A model generated the notes under the pieces. That model was given only the letters and a program-made list of their open reading frames with translations. It was not told where the DNA came from and searched no databases. Positions 11,558-23,239 of a stretch of DNA of 64,000 bases are shown in pieces. A program made the translations under genes and the position numbers. The stretch lies in assembly GCA_963965975.1 (NCBI GenBank), contig OZ014411.1, forward strand, positions 7,115,001 to 7,179,000, given 5' to 3'. This DNA is from Xestospongia bergquistia. Taxonomy: Eukaryota > Porifera > Demospongiae > Haplosclerida > Petrosiidae. Position 1 is the first letter of the stretch; each line of letters starts with the position of its first letter.

Positions 11558-12651
11558 CATATATATGCTCTCTCCTCAAAAACAATAATCTCAATTTGTT
11601 ATAAATATTGGATAGTACTCTTGATAATTCGTTGAAATGTTAGTTCACATAACGTTATAAAATATTTATAAGAAATGAGGATTTAACAAGAGACAATATA
11701 TTAAAATGTTTAAATTATTGTAGTGATGCATCACAATGCCAAAAAGTACTGAAACAAGCCTAGTGTTTATCAGATACACAGTGGATTGCTTAACAATAAT
11801 TGCCTAAGTTATTTCAATCTTTTTGGAAATGATGTGAAAACATAACAGTAATTTAAGTAATGGCCAATGTCTAATTTCCATATATTATCAGCAAGTGTCA
11901 TTAGTATATATGTTTCTAACAAAAAGTGAGTAGTTTATTCACTGTGCCTATTTCTATATATTTTGGTAGGAAAACTTTTATTGCTGAAACTTTCCAAGAA
12001 ACAATGCCAAACCTACTTGATTATTAATTAATGACCATTGTTTAATTTCCATTTGTTATTGGCAGGTAAGTAACTTTGTAGCAAAAAGTGGAAAATTCAC
12101 TTATAGTCCCAATTTTTTAGACATTTTTCAGAAAACCATTCATAACCCTTCCCAGCTTTTTGTAATCAATACTAAATCCACTTAGATATATAATTTACTG
12201 TATAAGAATACATTTCAAACACACATTAGGCACACTAACCAAGAATAATGTTGAAGCTGGTAAAGAGTAGAATTAGAACAGACGTAATGTTGTATGTAGG
12301 CACTGGTAATGAATACATGAATAATAATATGGACATATCAACAGAATTATGAAATTAAGGTTATAACTTTCCTAAAAAAACACTTTTGGCCTATCTTCTG
12401 TTTTAATTTAAATATGAGTAAGGTATTTATCATTTAATGATGAAAAAAACAAATAGGGAAAAAAGTTATGGACAGGACCACTACTGATGAATTATATTTG
12501 CTCATTTAAAGTTCAGAGTTTAAATAAATGTTGTTTTGTAGTTTGGATTGTACATGATTGTGTCTACATCATACTACATCATATATAGTCAATAAGATAA
12601 TCATATTAATAAAATACAAAAACTAAAATAGATGTGTGTTAAAAAATAAAA
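11558..12651. other. non-coding spacer, duplicated from 2.9-3.9 kb
   Basis: No gene is recognised. The block at about 12230-12540 is a diverged copy of 3230-3560. Confidence 0.5.
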
Positions 12652-13480
12652 TCAATATGAAATAAAAAAGAGGATGAATATACTAACTGATCCCTTTGCT
12701 GGAAATAGCTATCATATGTAGCTTCGACTACAGCATTTGTGTCATAATAGTAACCATAAGTTCTATTATGATACCCCAAGACTGCTTTAAAAAAAGCCAA
12801 TGACACATATAATTAAATACACTAACAACAGCCAAAAACTGCAGGTCAATTTCCCTGGTCCAGTAAACAGGTTTGCTTGAAATAAGATCTGTATGAAAAT
12901 ACTTAAATTAGAATAAAGACCCCTTATGAGAAAGAAGACTCTAGTCAACATGCCACTAATATGAGTTAAAATTTAACTACATATAAACTCTAAGCCATAG
13001 ATATAGGACAAGGAATCCGCTAAACCAGAGAAAAAGAATGGTATTGAATAATACAGGATTTGAAATATTCATTACCAAAAACAGGTAGTCCACATGTGCT
13101 ATTTTGAATAGAATAGCTAATAGTAGTTAAAATCATACAAGAAAACAACAAACTCAAGGAAATACTACAATGTCTACCAATAACAGAATCAGACAACCAA
13201 CCCATAACTGGAAATAGTATCCAAAAGATAGAAGATTGAACTGTTGTTAGCAGGTAACTCCGAGTATCCTTTTAGACTGAGGTATAGGTTCACAAGAAGA
13301 ATAGTCAACTGGAGTGACCAATGAAACAGAAATATTAATGTTGAAGCCAATTTCAAGGCACATACCAACTGTTACAGAATAAAATACAAGCAGTCACGAA
13401 GGCACAGTTTATCAAGGCCTCCTCGTATCAGTAAGGCAAATTTCACAGTACGTCCTTTAGGTCTGTATGGAGTTAGACAT
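12652..13480 (-). pseudogene. SLC15/POT-like transporter pseudogene
   Basis: A decayed copy of the transporter at 3927-5594. The first quarter is recognisable (GWLSDSVIGRHCSIS). An internal deletion of roughly 830 bp then joins the residues after CGLPV directly to the later FGNE segment near 13070-13085, followed by the C-terminal part with frameshifts. The start region also has small insertions. It cannot encode a transporter. Confidence 0.85.
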
Positions 13481-15231
13481 TTGTACTTATAATCACACCC
13501 TAACTTCCTGTGAATAGTGTGTTTTGTCAGACAATTTATAATTCTGCGGCTGTTGGAATGTTCATTACTATAATCATGTATGTACTTGTAGTAAATGACT
13601 ATCAATGTTTTTATATATCTTTGTAAAAATATATGAATATAACGCTAATTGATTCACTAATTTATTAATAATCTATAGAAAAGGATAACAAAATTTTTAA
13701 AGAAATATAAAAACAACAAAATAAAGAATTTGGTAATGCGTATAATAAACAATTTATTTATTTTTTCTCACGACTGTTATTCCTAAACTAGTAGTTTCTG
13801 TTATACCAAGATTAGTTAGTCTAAGTGATAGTAAGGTCCTTATAAAACCAATTGATGGCCAAAAATATTTGTCATATCATTTGTAGCATCTTCAATAATG
13901 TTTTTGTGTGTTCTTTCTTTCTTAGCGCCTCATAATTTGTGGGAAACTCTTAAAATTCCACCTATATGTCTGTTTTTGGCTACTTAAAAGTAAATGGTTG
14001 TATCATTTTTTACCATTTCTGTCAGAAGAACGTTTCCAGGATGAAGATATCAGTCACACAGGTATAATGCATTGTGGTGAAGTAGTTCCAAGACTTTATT
14101 CTTTGTCATATTGTTCAAATAATAGCAAATATTTCACAATAATCTTTCCACTTGATATAATAACAGTCAGTCATAAAAGGTTGCTACCTACATGTATACT
14201 TCATATTATAGCTCAAATACCAGCTGATTTAATGTAATAAGGATTTCATCATTGGCCACAAACGTATACATGATGGTACTGGCTAAGATCACATTGTCTG
14301 GTTATTCTCTAAATATTTGTTATTGAAACTTGTTTGCTAATAGACTTTAAATGTACTTCATTTATGGTTGGTAATTGTTTATGATTTTTTCGGTGACAGT
14401 GATAACATAGCACAGTGACATTGTTCATTATGTTATCTGAGCTATAGATAAAGTTGAAAAGCAATACTCTACATCTATTTTTGTATTACACTGTATACTA
14501 GCATTGGGATACAACTGTCAATGTGACCATTGTGTTTCTGGTAGACTCTTGATTGCCAGGAAGGAGTGGTAGCGTGAGGTGACTGAGGTGGTTGATATGA
14601 AAAAGGCCTTGTGTATGGGGGTCAGAGATGAATTACTAATTCTCAGAGCTTTCAGAAGTCTTTTTAGGAATTCTTGTAGCAGTTACTTACACAATGTACT
14701 AGACTCAACAGAAGACTTTGCATGACTTTGTCATTATTAAAGCTAGCTCCTAAAATAACCAAAAACTAGATTCTCCTCTACTGTTGTTGACTTTGCTTCA
14801 TATTCATTACAGATTTTTGTCTAACATCAAGAGTGGAGTGCATGCATGCAATAGTTGTACCAAATACAACAATGTAAATGTTGCTAGCAAGTTTCTTATA
14901 AACCCAGTAAATATATATGTATGCAAGAGTGAAAAAGTAGTCTCACATATTGTTGCCTTTCATCAAATTATACTTGCTTCACACATAATGATATCAGGCA
15001 CAGTGAATATAATAATTACATCTTTGAGACAAGAACCTTCCTCTTCATCAGCAACCAAAGAGTCTCAGTAGTTAATTACACATGTTCATTGGTTACATAC
15101 ATTAATATTAATTATTACATATAGTTAATTAAACATCAACAAACAATACATTTAAATTAGATATAGGTGTTACAGCATCTACACTCTAGAAATAATGCCA
15201 TGTCCTAAGAAGCCTATATTTATAATAATTT
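13481..15231. other. decayed duplicate flank, no gene
   Basis: The sequence at 13480-14360 is a diverged copy of 5600-6600, including a stop-ridden remnant of the 78-residue frame (about 13870-14111, minus). After about 14620 I see no recognisable feature. An open frame at 14784-15071 has no family features. Confidence 0.5.
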
Positions 15232-16389
15232 CTAATTCCAAACTGGATATGGTTCACAGTCATGCTCAGTGTGCCAACTGGCAATGTCATTATATATCTT
15301 TATGTGTTGATTTGGTTCATATAATTTTTCACACACACGGCATGTAAAATCTGTGGGATTACTCCCAGTAGGATATATGGACCAATGACCTCTCCATTTA
15401 AAGTATTCATTGTATAGTTGAGGTTGATTTCCTATATGTTTTAAATGATCAGCAAGGTCTTAAGCTGTTTCAAAATTCCGAGCATTGATGAAAGATTTAG
15501 GAGGAATTATAGCAGAATTTGATAAATTTGCTCCAGACACAATCACTGGGACTATTTCATTCCCAAGAGCATTGATTAAAGCTTTCTCTGTAAGGTAGTC
15601 TTTGCATATATAATTTTCAAAAGCCAAGTAAAATTTGTATTGTGACATTAAAGAGAAACAGCTGTGATATGGTTTACAAACCTTGCCACAATTCCCATAG
15701 ATATCAACATCAACATATTTACCAAGTATTTTTATCAATTCTAATCGATGATCCACACAGTTACTGATTAATGCTATAGCTGTTTTGATTTTACCTTGAA
15801 GATAGGTTTTTTGTAGATCAAAACCATCATTGAACTTTGCATTATGTATTATATCACAATATCCATATTGGATATCTGAATTTAGTTTGTACATCATAGT
15901 CCAGTTGAATAAAGAATTCCATCGCTTCATATCATTAGGCCCAGGACTATATTGAGGTGGCTCTGTATTGTAGTATATCCAACGTTGTCCAAGTGGCCGT
16001 TTCATGGTGCGGGCAAGAGGCAGAGTAGACATAAAATCATTAGCTCCACCATGAAAAATAACAGCACTGCTATTTGGAAATAAGTCCTTATTGCTTGTAA
16101 CAAAGCACATGTGATTAAGTTGTCCACATTCTATTTTGCCAGAGAGTAGTCTATGTGCTTGTATAAAATCCTCTGCAAAATGTAATGTCCAAAACAAGAT
16201 TATCTTTGGGGATTCAACTGGAACAATGTCTTGGAATATATGGACAGGAGGATGTGAGGGTGTAAAGGGATATATAGTTACACTTTTAAAACCAGTAAGT
16301 AAAAAGGTAAAGAAAAGCAATAAAACTATTAAGGCAATGAAAATTTTCCATCGAAAAATGACTGATGATTTGCAGCAATTTCCTAGCAT
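15232..16389 (-). pseudogene. GT10 alpha-1,3-fucosyltransferase-like gene with one premature stop
   Basis: The first 309 codons encode a type II Golgi-type enzyme. There is a short cytosolic tail, a signal anchor at about 16-33 (FIALIVLLLFFTFLLTGF), a stem, and a catalytic domain with IYYNTEPPQYSP (138-149) and the donor-binding motif FYLAFENYICKDYLTEK (253-269), then IPPKSFINARNF. At 15460-15462 a TAA interrupts the frame. Directly after it the same frame stays open for 75 codons and encodes the expected end (DLADHL, YNEYFKWRGHWS, and the CxxC motif CRVC), stopping at 15232. GT10 enzymes transfer fucose from GDP-fucose to N-acetylglucosamine in glycans. The damage is a single codon, so this may be a very young pseudogene, an allele, an assembly error or a read-through gene. 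Confidence 0.85.
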
Positions 16390-18604
16390 GATATTGATCT
16401 ATAATCTATAGTAACAAAAAAGAAAGCCCATTATATTTTAGGCCATTGACTTCTGTTACATTAAAACTAGTTCATAACATAATACATTATACTGGTCAAT
16501 ATTCAATAGCACATAAAGTTACCTGATTGAATTAAATCAGGCGATATTGATAAATACATTTTGAATCAAAGGCAACATACAACACATATTTGTTTCATAT
16601 AATAAAGATTCATATTATATATAATAAACCATCTAGTTCATGCAGATATAGTATCTATTAAGACTTACATCATTTTGCATCTTGTACACAATATAACGTA
16701 TTTTTGATATCATAATAAACTGTCCAAAGGCTAAATCTATATGTCCATTTGTCAGAGTTTGTTTTATACAGCCCACAAAGTTTATTTGCCAAAATTGTTG
16801 TCATTGGCTGTTTACATAAGTAATGATTTTGTTCCTGCCTTCATATAAGAAGGAGGCTTTGCTAACAGCTCATTCAGATAGAGATTAGATAATAGAAAAG
16901 TTAGAAATTGGACAAGAAATGGGTGTTACAGTCTTTAGAACAGCAACATAACAGTGAAATCTACATTGCTTGGAAGGTAAGTGATTGATTGGGTTGACAA
17001 ACAAAACAGTGACTTTACCAAAATTCAAGAACTATTTTATCATGCACTTGTGCCTAGGTGTTAAACTTGGGGATACCTCCTTGCCATACAGACCCTCCTT
17101 CGATTTAACAAGGCTTGTTTGTATTTTGATTCCTTGCATTTGTGAATGTATTGAGTTACCATTTAGAATAGCACAGTTACTTATCCAAGACACACACACA
17201 CCCATACCCACACATACACAAACACTAACTCATACACACGGACACACCTTGGGGACCGGAGGTAAATTAAACCAGCATCAATCAGTCTAGCAACTCAATT
17301 TCTCTTTACTACTTCAAGGGCAGTTGTGACTTGAAGGCAACGTATCGACTTTATTATGTAGATATATCTTCATTTTTCTGATTAGAGTACACTGTCACAG
17401 ACACGAAAAGCAACCGTTAAAACACGGAAGCATTTTGTTTCGGGCGTTTGTCAAAAAATGCCGCTAATAATTGCTTCTTCTTTTGTGTGAAAAAGACCTT
17501 TTTTGAACAGCTAAATTAGAGATTTTTATCTTGCAGTTGATATTCACGGCTAGTTTGTCTTTAATATGAGTGACAAGCAAGGATAAATGAGCTCTATCTT
17601 TCAATTTTATAAAATATGTTAAATTGCACATGTTAAATGGCTATCGCTTTTTGGCAAATTTCCGAGAAACGGTGATTGGACAATCAGTATTGTGTTGTAT
17701 ATTAAGAGATATAAGGTATTTCTACTCATTAATGTATATAAAGTAAAATTTAATGTAAAAGCCAAAGCAGTACTAAGAGAAATGATAGAATTTAATTTAT
17801 TGAGTAAAAGTTTATAAAATGTCATCAAAAGTTATATTGCTGTCATATTCTGTTACTATTTCTGCCTTGAGGCAGTCATCTGATTCAGAATCACTTTTAT
17901 TATCTGAAGTTGTACTTTCACTACCTTTGTTGGTTTGCTATGCTCACGATGTGTAGTTTGGTTTAATGGTACATTTGTACATACTATACACAGACATCCT
18001 AGTCCACAAAGCACTGACTTTCGTTTACAACCACAAAGACCTTATGTACAGCCTTTTTTGAAATTTCAACTGATAGTCAACATTATGTCTTATTTTCTTG
18101 TGCAGGGTCTTCCCAATTGATCCTGTATGACCCATCCTTATGGTATATCCATTTATACTGTTTTCTTGTGAAAGCATCTGTGAATACACATCAGATACAC
18201 TGTGAATAATTATATGTTTCCTGTGTATTTTTATAATAGAAACCTTAATGGAAACTTACCTATTACAATTCATTTTATATTTCCATATGAAAATATGATG
18301 TTTATAATGTGTTTCTCTGAAAATGGAAACTTCACAATTCTTCATGTTTTTATGGTAAAATTATAAACAATTCTCAGAATTGAAAAACGAAGAAAAAAAC
18401 ATACAGTATAGTTAACATTATTACAATTATACACATGGTACTGTAATGAGTACAGTTTCATCATATAATTTATAGTGAGCTACAAAGAGCGACATTGAGA
18501 TGTACTCAATAGGTATGATGGAGTTACATTTTTCAAAAACAGAGTTACACCAAACCTACACTGGTTTTCCAATTTTCATGTGAAGAGGATGTTGCAAAAA
18601 AGAT
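16390..18604. other. region without a recognised gene
   Basis: It contains a CA-rich stretch at about 17191-17246 whose flanks resemble 32980-33090 (a dispersed repeat with CCTTGG…GACC and GGGCAG motifs). A minus-strand stretch at about 17830-17940 could encode an acidic serine/aspartate-rich tail (SDNKSDSESDD), perhaps a transposase remnant. I see no intact gene. Confidence 0.4.
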
Positions 18605-19169
18605 TTTGTTGATGTGGTGATTCTTCAGAGAATGATGAAAGGGATTTGAACTTGCATGTTTGTTCTACATGACCCAGCTCAATGAATACTTCATAGTTAT
18701 CATACCTATGCACAATAACTTAATAATCACTAATCTTATGATAATAATCATACAGATTATACTGCTAACATAATGTTCATACATACACTCATACACTTTA
18801 CAAATGCTCTTTCCCAATGTTTGCTAACTGCTAACTATTATTTAATTATGAATTGAAACAAATATATTGTCAACTCACAAAAAGATAGCTTTATCATAAT
18901 TACAGGAAATTGAACAGTGACAATTCCATGCATGATATTGTACTACTACTTTTGTAAAGATGATAAGGTACATGAATACATTACAACAATATGTTAACAG
19001 TGTTGTTTGTAATGAAATGTACACATAATTGACCTTCTTTAGTCCGAACTACTAGTTTTGATGTGCGCTAACATTAAAATAGTCTTACAACTACATGAAT
19101 TCTGGTTGTACAATTGTAGTAACAAGTGTTAGCTACCAATAATGTATCATAACTCACAATCAATGAATA

Positions 19170-19179
19170 CTATATATAT

Positions 19180-19268
<89 letters not shown>

Positions 19269-19330
19269 TATATATATATTATATATATATATATATAATT
19301 AATATATATATATTATATATATAATTATAT
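19170..19330. repeat. (TA)n microsatellite
   Basis: Some 150 bases of nearly pure TA. The apparent YIYIYI reading frame here is a by-product of the repeat. Confidence 0.95.
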
Positions 19331-19799
19331 ATGCCAAAATATTTTTTACATCTAACTAAATTATCATCAAGGCTATCTTTTTTAAGAAATCACTTATGAT
19401 ACAATTATGGATGCATGAATACTAAGTATAGTGCCTTTGCTTTCCTAAATTTATACCAGCTGACAATAATATCATTACTTTGGTTTCTGTTATCACTAAG
19501 TCTAAGTCGAGCCTGCCTGTCACTATTATGTGAGCCAGGCTGTCTGTTTTGTATGACATGTAGTTTATATATATATACTATATATCTCATAGTCAGAACC
19601 ATAGCCAATACATTTTAGTGCTTATAATTCAGACTGCTGACCATAACATCATTGTTTTACCTTATGTTATCACTAAGAGGACCCTGCCTGCTGGCACTTT
19701 ATGTGTGCCAGGATGTCTGTTATGTGTCACATGTACATAGTATATGTCTCATAATCAGATCCACAGCCAGGTGTATGGTACTATAATAACAGACATAAG

Positions 19800-20365
19800 C
19801 AGGGCCTCCAATGTTAGGGAAATTTCCCTAAAACTAGGGAATAATTGATTAACTTAGGGTCCAGGGGAGGAATTTTTAAAAATTAAGGAATTTAGGGATT
19901 TTATAATTTCAAACCTTTTAATAATATTTATAACTAATAATAAATTCATAGCCTGTTTAAAATCTATTTTTGATAAACATGCATGATTGCATACATGTAA
20001 AATTTACTGATTAGCAGGCATACAACAAAACAAGACAAGAAATAGTATGAAAACAAAAACTTTAGATGCTATTATTTTGACTAAACGAAGCTTGCCTTGC
20101 ACTTGTGTGGAATTTAAACCTGACAGTTCCATGTGCAAATGTGTCGACTTAGAAATGTATGATAGTGATGAAAGTTCTGACTCTGACAATGACTAAGTAT
20201 TGGTTTAAGTATAAGATAACTATTGGTTTTTCTAGGGAAAATTCAAGGAAATATTGTAAAACTTAAGGGGGGGTTTAGGGGGTTACTAATTTTGTATTTA
20301 GGGAAATAAAGGGAAAAATTTTAGTTCCCCTAGGGGAAAATCAAATTTTGAGGTTGGAGGCCCTG
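19800..20365. mobile_element. non-autonomous hAT element with perfect 8-bp target duplication
   Basis: A 566-bp element with ends CAGGGCCTCCAA and TTGGAGGCCCTG, flanked by GACATAAG at 19792-19799 and 20366-20373. The 8-bp duplication and CAGGG ends are hAT hallmarks. Comparison with the empty left copy of the inverted repeat confirms the insertion. Subterminal sequences are built from repeated AGGGAAA/TTTCCCT motifs. It contains a small plus-strand frame (20047-20196). Confidence 0.85.
20047..20196 (+). CDS. small ORF inside the hAT element, 49 residues
   Basis: It starts MKTKTLDAII, has two close cysteine pairs (CTCVEF and CKCVDL) and ends in an acidic serine/aspartate tail (SDESSDSDND). 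It could be a remnant of a transposase C-terminus or a chance frame. I do not recognise a family. Confidence 0.25.
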   Translation: MKTKTLDAIILTKRSLPCTCVEFKPDSSMCKCVDLEMYDSDESSDSDND

Positions 20366-20401
20366 GACATAAGCCTCTAGATCTTAACAGAACCTATGAG
20401 C

Positions 20402-20793
20402 TTAAATGTGTAGTTTCCTCTCTATAAAATAGCATAGTAACAGGTTCTGATGCATCTCATGACAAGGTTTATTGATTTTTGTCATTGTTTGTGGGTCCAT
20501 AAGCATAACACATTTTGTATTACTAAACATAGAAACTGGATCAAAATATGGTAGATGTAGAAGAACACTAAAGTGACATCCATGCAATGATTCTAACTTG
20601 CCTTTCTCAGCTTTTTTCTTTGCTTTTAAAATAATATCAACAGACTTTCTGTGTTCAACATTAGTACATACTTTCCACGAATTTCTATCGAAGCCAGAGT
20701 AATCCATCACACCAATTTTCCCAGTAGAAAACGACTTAAAACACTTGGAACATCCAAAGTTGGCATTATGGGACAAAAAGCATACATGTGATA
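20402..20793 (-). pseudogene. EnSpm/CACTA-type transposase fragment
   Basis: The minus-strand frame has motifs typical of CACTA-like transposases: VCFLSHNANFGCSKCFKSF (zinc-binding HxxxxGCSxC pattern), DYSGFDRNSWK, and HFSVLLHLPYFDPVSMF, where the expected following DPMHN-type motif has been lost. The fragment lacks both ends. Upstream it is cut by the MITE at 20794-21040, which supplies the apparent first residues of the open frame. The end is shared with the left inverted repeat at 8753-8864. Confidence 0.65.
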
Positions 20794-21040
20794 ACATAGG
20801 CGGCTGGAGGCCCGGGCATACACGGGCAATGACCGGGTTGACTCGACCAAGCAATTCTAAATAATGCCCTGAACAGTCCTTCTAATCAAGCTGGTATCAA
20901 ATATTTCCTTGGATCGAGTATATAGTAGAGAGATTGCGTTTTTCACGTATTTGACATTAATAAACGTGACCACACCCTAACATTGACCACACGCCTTTTC
21001 CTGCCCGGGTGGAGTTACAGTTCTGCAGCCGCGCCTATGT
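20794..21040. mobile_element. MITE with ACATAGGCG ends
   Basis: The termini ACATAGGCGGCTG and the complement of CAGCCGCGCCTATGT are inverted repeats. The flanks carry GTGATA and GTGACA, a likely 6- to 8-bp target duplication with one change. It is GC-rich compared with its surroundings and inserted in the CACTA-like fragment. Confidence 0.6.
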
Positions 21041-21927
21041 GTGACAACTGGCTTTTGAGGCTCTGTTCTCTTCCATTTTTAAATGCACTCTGTGTTGTTG
21101 TAATGTAGGTCCTTCTTGCAAATTTTAACATAAGGGGTGGAGTCTTATGTAGCTGTTATATAACGAAGTCTTTTATGTGTTCATGCCAATTGGAAAAGTA
21201 GATCATGTCTTATGCCTCTTTTTGCCAAACATGATAACATTCGTCAATTTGTCTCCTCAATCTCAAAAGAAATTTGCTGTGTAGTGTTTCTCTTAGCATT
21301 GCTCCTAAATGAATTATTAATAAGGTTTCTATTTTCTTAAAAAACATTTTAAACTTCATAATTATATGTTGATATTGTAAAATACAATGCTAAGCCACAA
21401 CTATGCAATGTGTTTAAAAGTAATTTTTGGAAGATTTATATAACGGGAACAAAAAGATATGTCTTTATAGCCGCAGATATGCTCTATTTAATGATATCAA
21501 TAATTCCACCATTTAGGCTTAAAGCCAGGTTTGTGTTAGAGAAATACAGCACTAACACAATTTCGACTTACCAATGAATAGGTCAAAGTTTGAATAACCA
21601 GATTTTGCGCATACGCAGGGAGTATACTTTGTAATTATTAGTTGATTTCAAAAAAAAAGCCAAGTATATAACATTTGTATTGAGGCATCAAAGAGAAACA
21701 GCTGTCTTATGAATTGTCACAATTCTCAAAGATGTAATAACTTCTCATAACTATTTATATATAGTTGTATGTATGGCTTTAATGGTATATAAGAGCATGC
21801 TCATTTTTCTGTTTGTAGTTCAGTTCTGTTAGTTATTATAGTTCTTATTTTGAGATGGTTCAGAATTGTTGGGGTCTTTCTCCTTTAAAGGTTAAAAATA
21901 TAACTTTGGCAACAAGGTTCAAATGTC
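21041..21927. other. interval without a gene
   Basis: AT-rich sequence. The last 150 bases (about 21780-21920) contain a TATA-like stretch (GTATATAAG) and may be the end of an LTR in front of the gag remnant. No LTR pair was found. Confidence 0.35.
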
Positions 21928-22230
21928 ATGCAAGCACAGATAGGACGAGTAGGTGAATTCGACTAAAAACTCGAAATTTGGGAGCAGTATGTGGAGAGAC
22001 GTTGTCACTTCCTAGACGCAAATGGCATTCAAGATGCTACTAAAAGGTCTATGTTCCTATCAGTCATAGGGATGACCATATACAAGCTGCTTGCTAGTCT
22101 ATAATCACACTGGACAAACCAGGAGACAAGGACTTACCCTACAATTTCTCCAGCTTCTTATGTGAGATTAAATGACTCCATACAACTCCTTGTGTTACGT
22201 TTTCACTTCAAAATAGCTGTAATAGCTCAG
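21928..22230 (+). pseudogene. gypsy-type gag remnant
   Basis: One frame reads IGRVGEFD, stop, KLEIWEQYVERRCHFLDANGI and FLSVIGMTIYKLLASL, stop, followed by SPASYVRLNDSIQLL and LRFHF. This is the pattern of metazoan Ty3/gypsy gag proteins (start of the capsid-like region). Two in-frame TAA codons make it dead. No pol follows. Confidence 0.65.
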
Positions 22231-22753
22231 AAACACTATGTGTGTAGCCGTGCCGTGGCTAATTTAATAAGCTCAAATAATGCAACTTCCGCTAGGGCTG
22301 TCCGAACTGTATTTATTAGATTGGAATTAAGTCCTATCTAGCTCTATAGTCTGGCGAGGATACCCCCTTTGTCATCTCTGTGGTCATCCGAAGCCACCCC
22401 TCTCCAGCCCTTTTGTTTGGAGAATAAGCCTTTCTAAGCAAATTAAGGAAGGGCTGGCTTTGGCAGACCACTTACTACCTTTTAGGTTGTATGCTAATAC
22501 TGTTTAATAATGATCTCACAATTTTATCTTAGTTTTATTTTAATATTAATTTAATACAACAAAGACAGCAAACACCATATTTTATTCAAAATAAAGATTA
22601 CAAGCAAACATTTAAGCAAGCTTACAAAATTACTAACTAATGTAAGTTTATATTGAAGTAAACTAAGCCATCAAAACTCAAATGAAAAGATCAATGTTCA
22701 CTGATAATATATACATATGTATTAAGTATAGTTCAGTGTGGGTATGTAAAAGT

Positions 22754-23065
22754 TTAATTACGGCCACCAAAGAAATAGCCGACAGCACTACCAACTGCTC
22801 CACCAACTGCTGATCCTACAGTAGCCAAGGCAGCAGTTCCACTTGTACCCAAACCAGCTGCTCCAACTGATTGTAAAGTTGCCACGACACCACCTGCAAC
22901 AGTTGGCGCCCATGCTGACATCATAGACGCAGCGGTTGATCCTGCTACAATACCACCTGCGCTAAACCCTAGACCTGTCACTACAACAGGTGCTGCTACC
23001 ACTAGAACTGTTCCTCCTAATGCAACACCTCCAACAACAGCAGCAGCAGTTTTTAATGACTCCAT
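22754..23065 (-). CDS. IFI6/IFI27-like small membrane protein, copy 2
   Basis: A 103-residue single-exon protein starting MESLKTAAAVVGGVALGG. The upstream in-frame ATG (23086) is not shared by all copies, and the MES start is, so I choose 23065. It has the same central APVVV, AGSTAASMMSAWAPT and VVATLQSVGAAGLGTSG segments as the other copies, and a glycine-rich tail ending FFGGRN. It is predicted to be a multi-pass hydrophobic membrane protein of the ISG12/IFI27 family. Two kB-like motifs lie 107-126 bp upstream of the start. Confidence 0.9.
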   Translation of the reverse strand: MESLKTAAAVVGGVALGGTVLVVAAPVVVTGLGFSAGGIVAGSTAASMMSAWAPTVAGGVVATLQSVGAAGLGTSGTAALATVGSAVGGAVGSAVGYFFGGRN

Positions 23066-23171
23066 TTTATGATAGAAGACGAACACTTAGTGCTTAAGAG
23101 AGTTCACGATCAATTCCACTACGAGTTCTTGTTGTTTCTCGCCCTAAAGTAGTTGTTACACAACATACACT

Positions 23172-23191
23172 GGATATTCCCGTAATTTCCC
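23172..23191 (-). promoter_or_regulatory. paired kB-like motifs upstream of IFI27-like copy 2
   Basis: GGATATTCCC (23172-23181) is directly followed by GTAATTTCCC (23182-23191). Each is one or two positions off the kB consensus. The second motif is also present before copy 3 (27044-27053). A TTTGTGGGAAGGCGTGGTT stretch shared by copies 2 and 3 lies just beyond. Confidence 0.45.
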
Positions 23192-23239
23192 TTCATCTGT
23201 TTGTGGGAAGGCGTGGTTATCATGAGGAACAATACTGAG

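Larger units (their letters stand above)
18605..20527 (-). repeat. right copy of the inverted repeat, interrupted by a hAT element
   Basis: The reverse complement of 8741-10046. It contains a long TA microsatellite (19170-19330) and the insertion at 19800-20365. Without the insertion its length (about 1.35 kb) matches the left copy (1.31 kb). Confidence 0.75.

Noticed and set aside
17191-17246. Part of an open frame through a CA-rich stretch (16985-17290)
   Set aside because: Low-complexity sequence within a dispersed repeat; no conserved motif.
19142-19324. Open frame of YIYIYI repeats
   Set aside because: Product of the (TA)n microsatellite.
22373-22470. AGCCCTT…AAGGGCT inverted motif and GC-richer patch
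   Set aside because: Too short and imperfect to define an element; it may be part of an LTR, but no partner was found.
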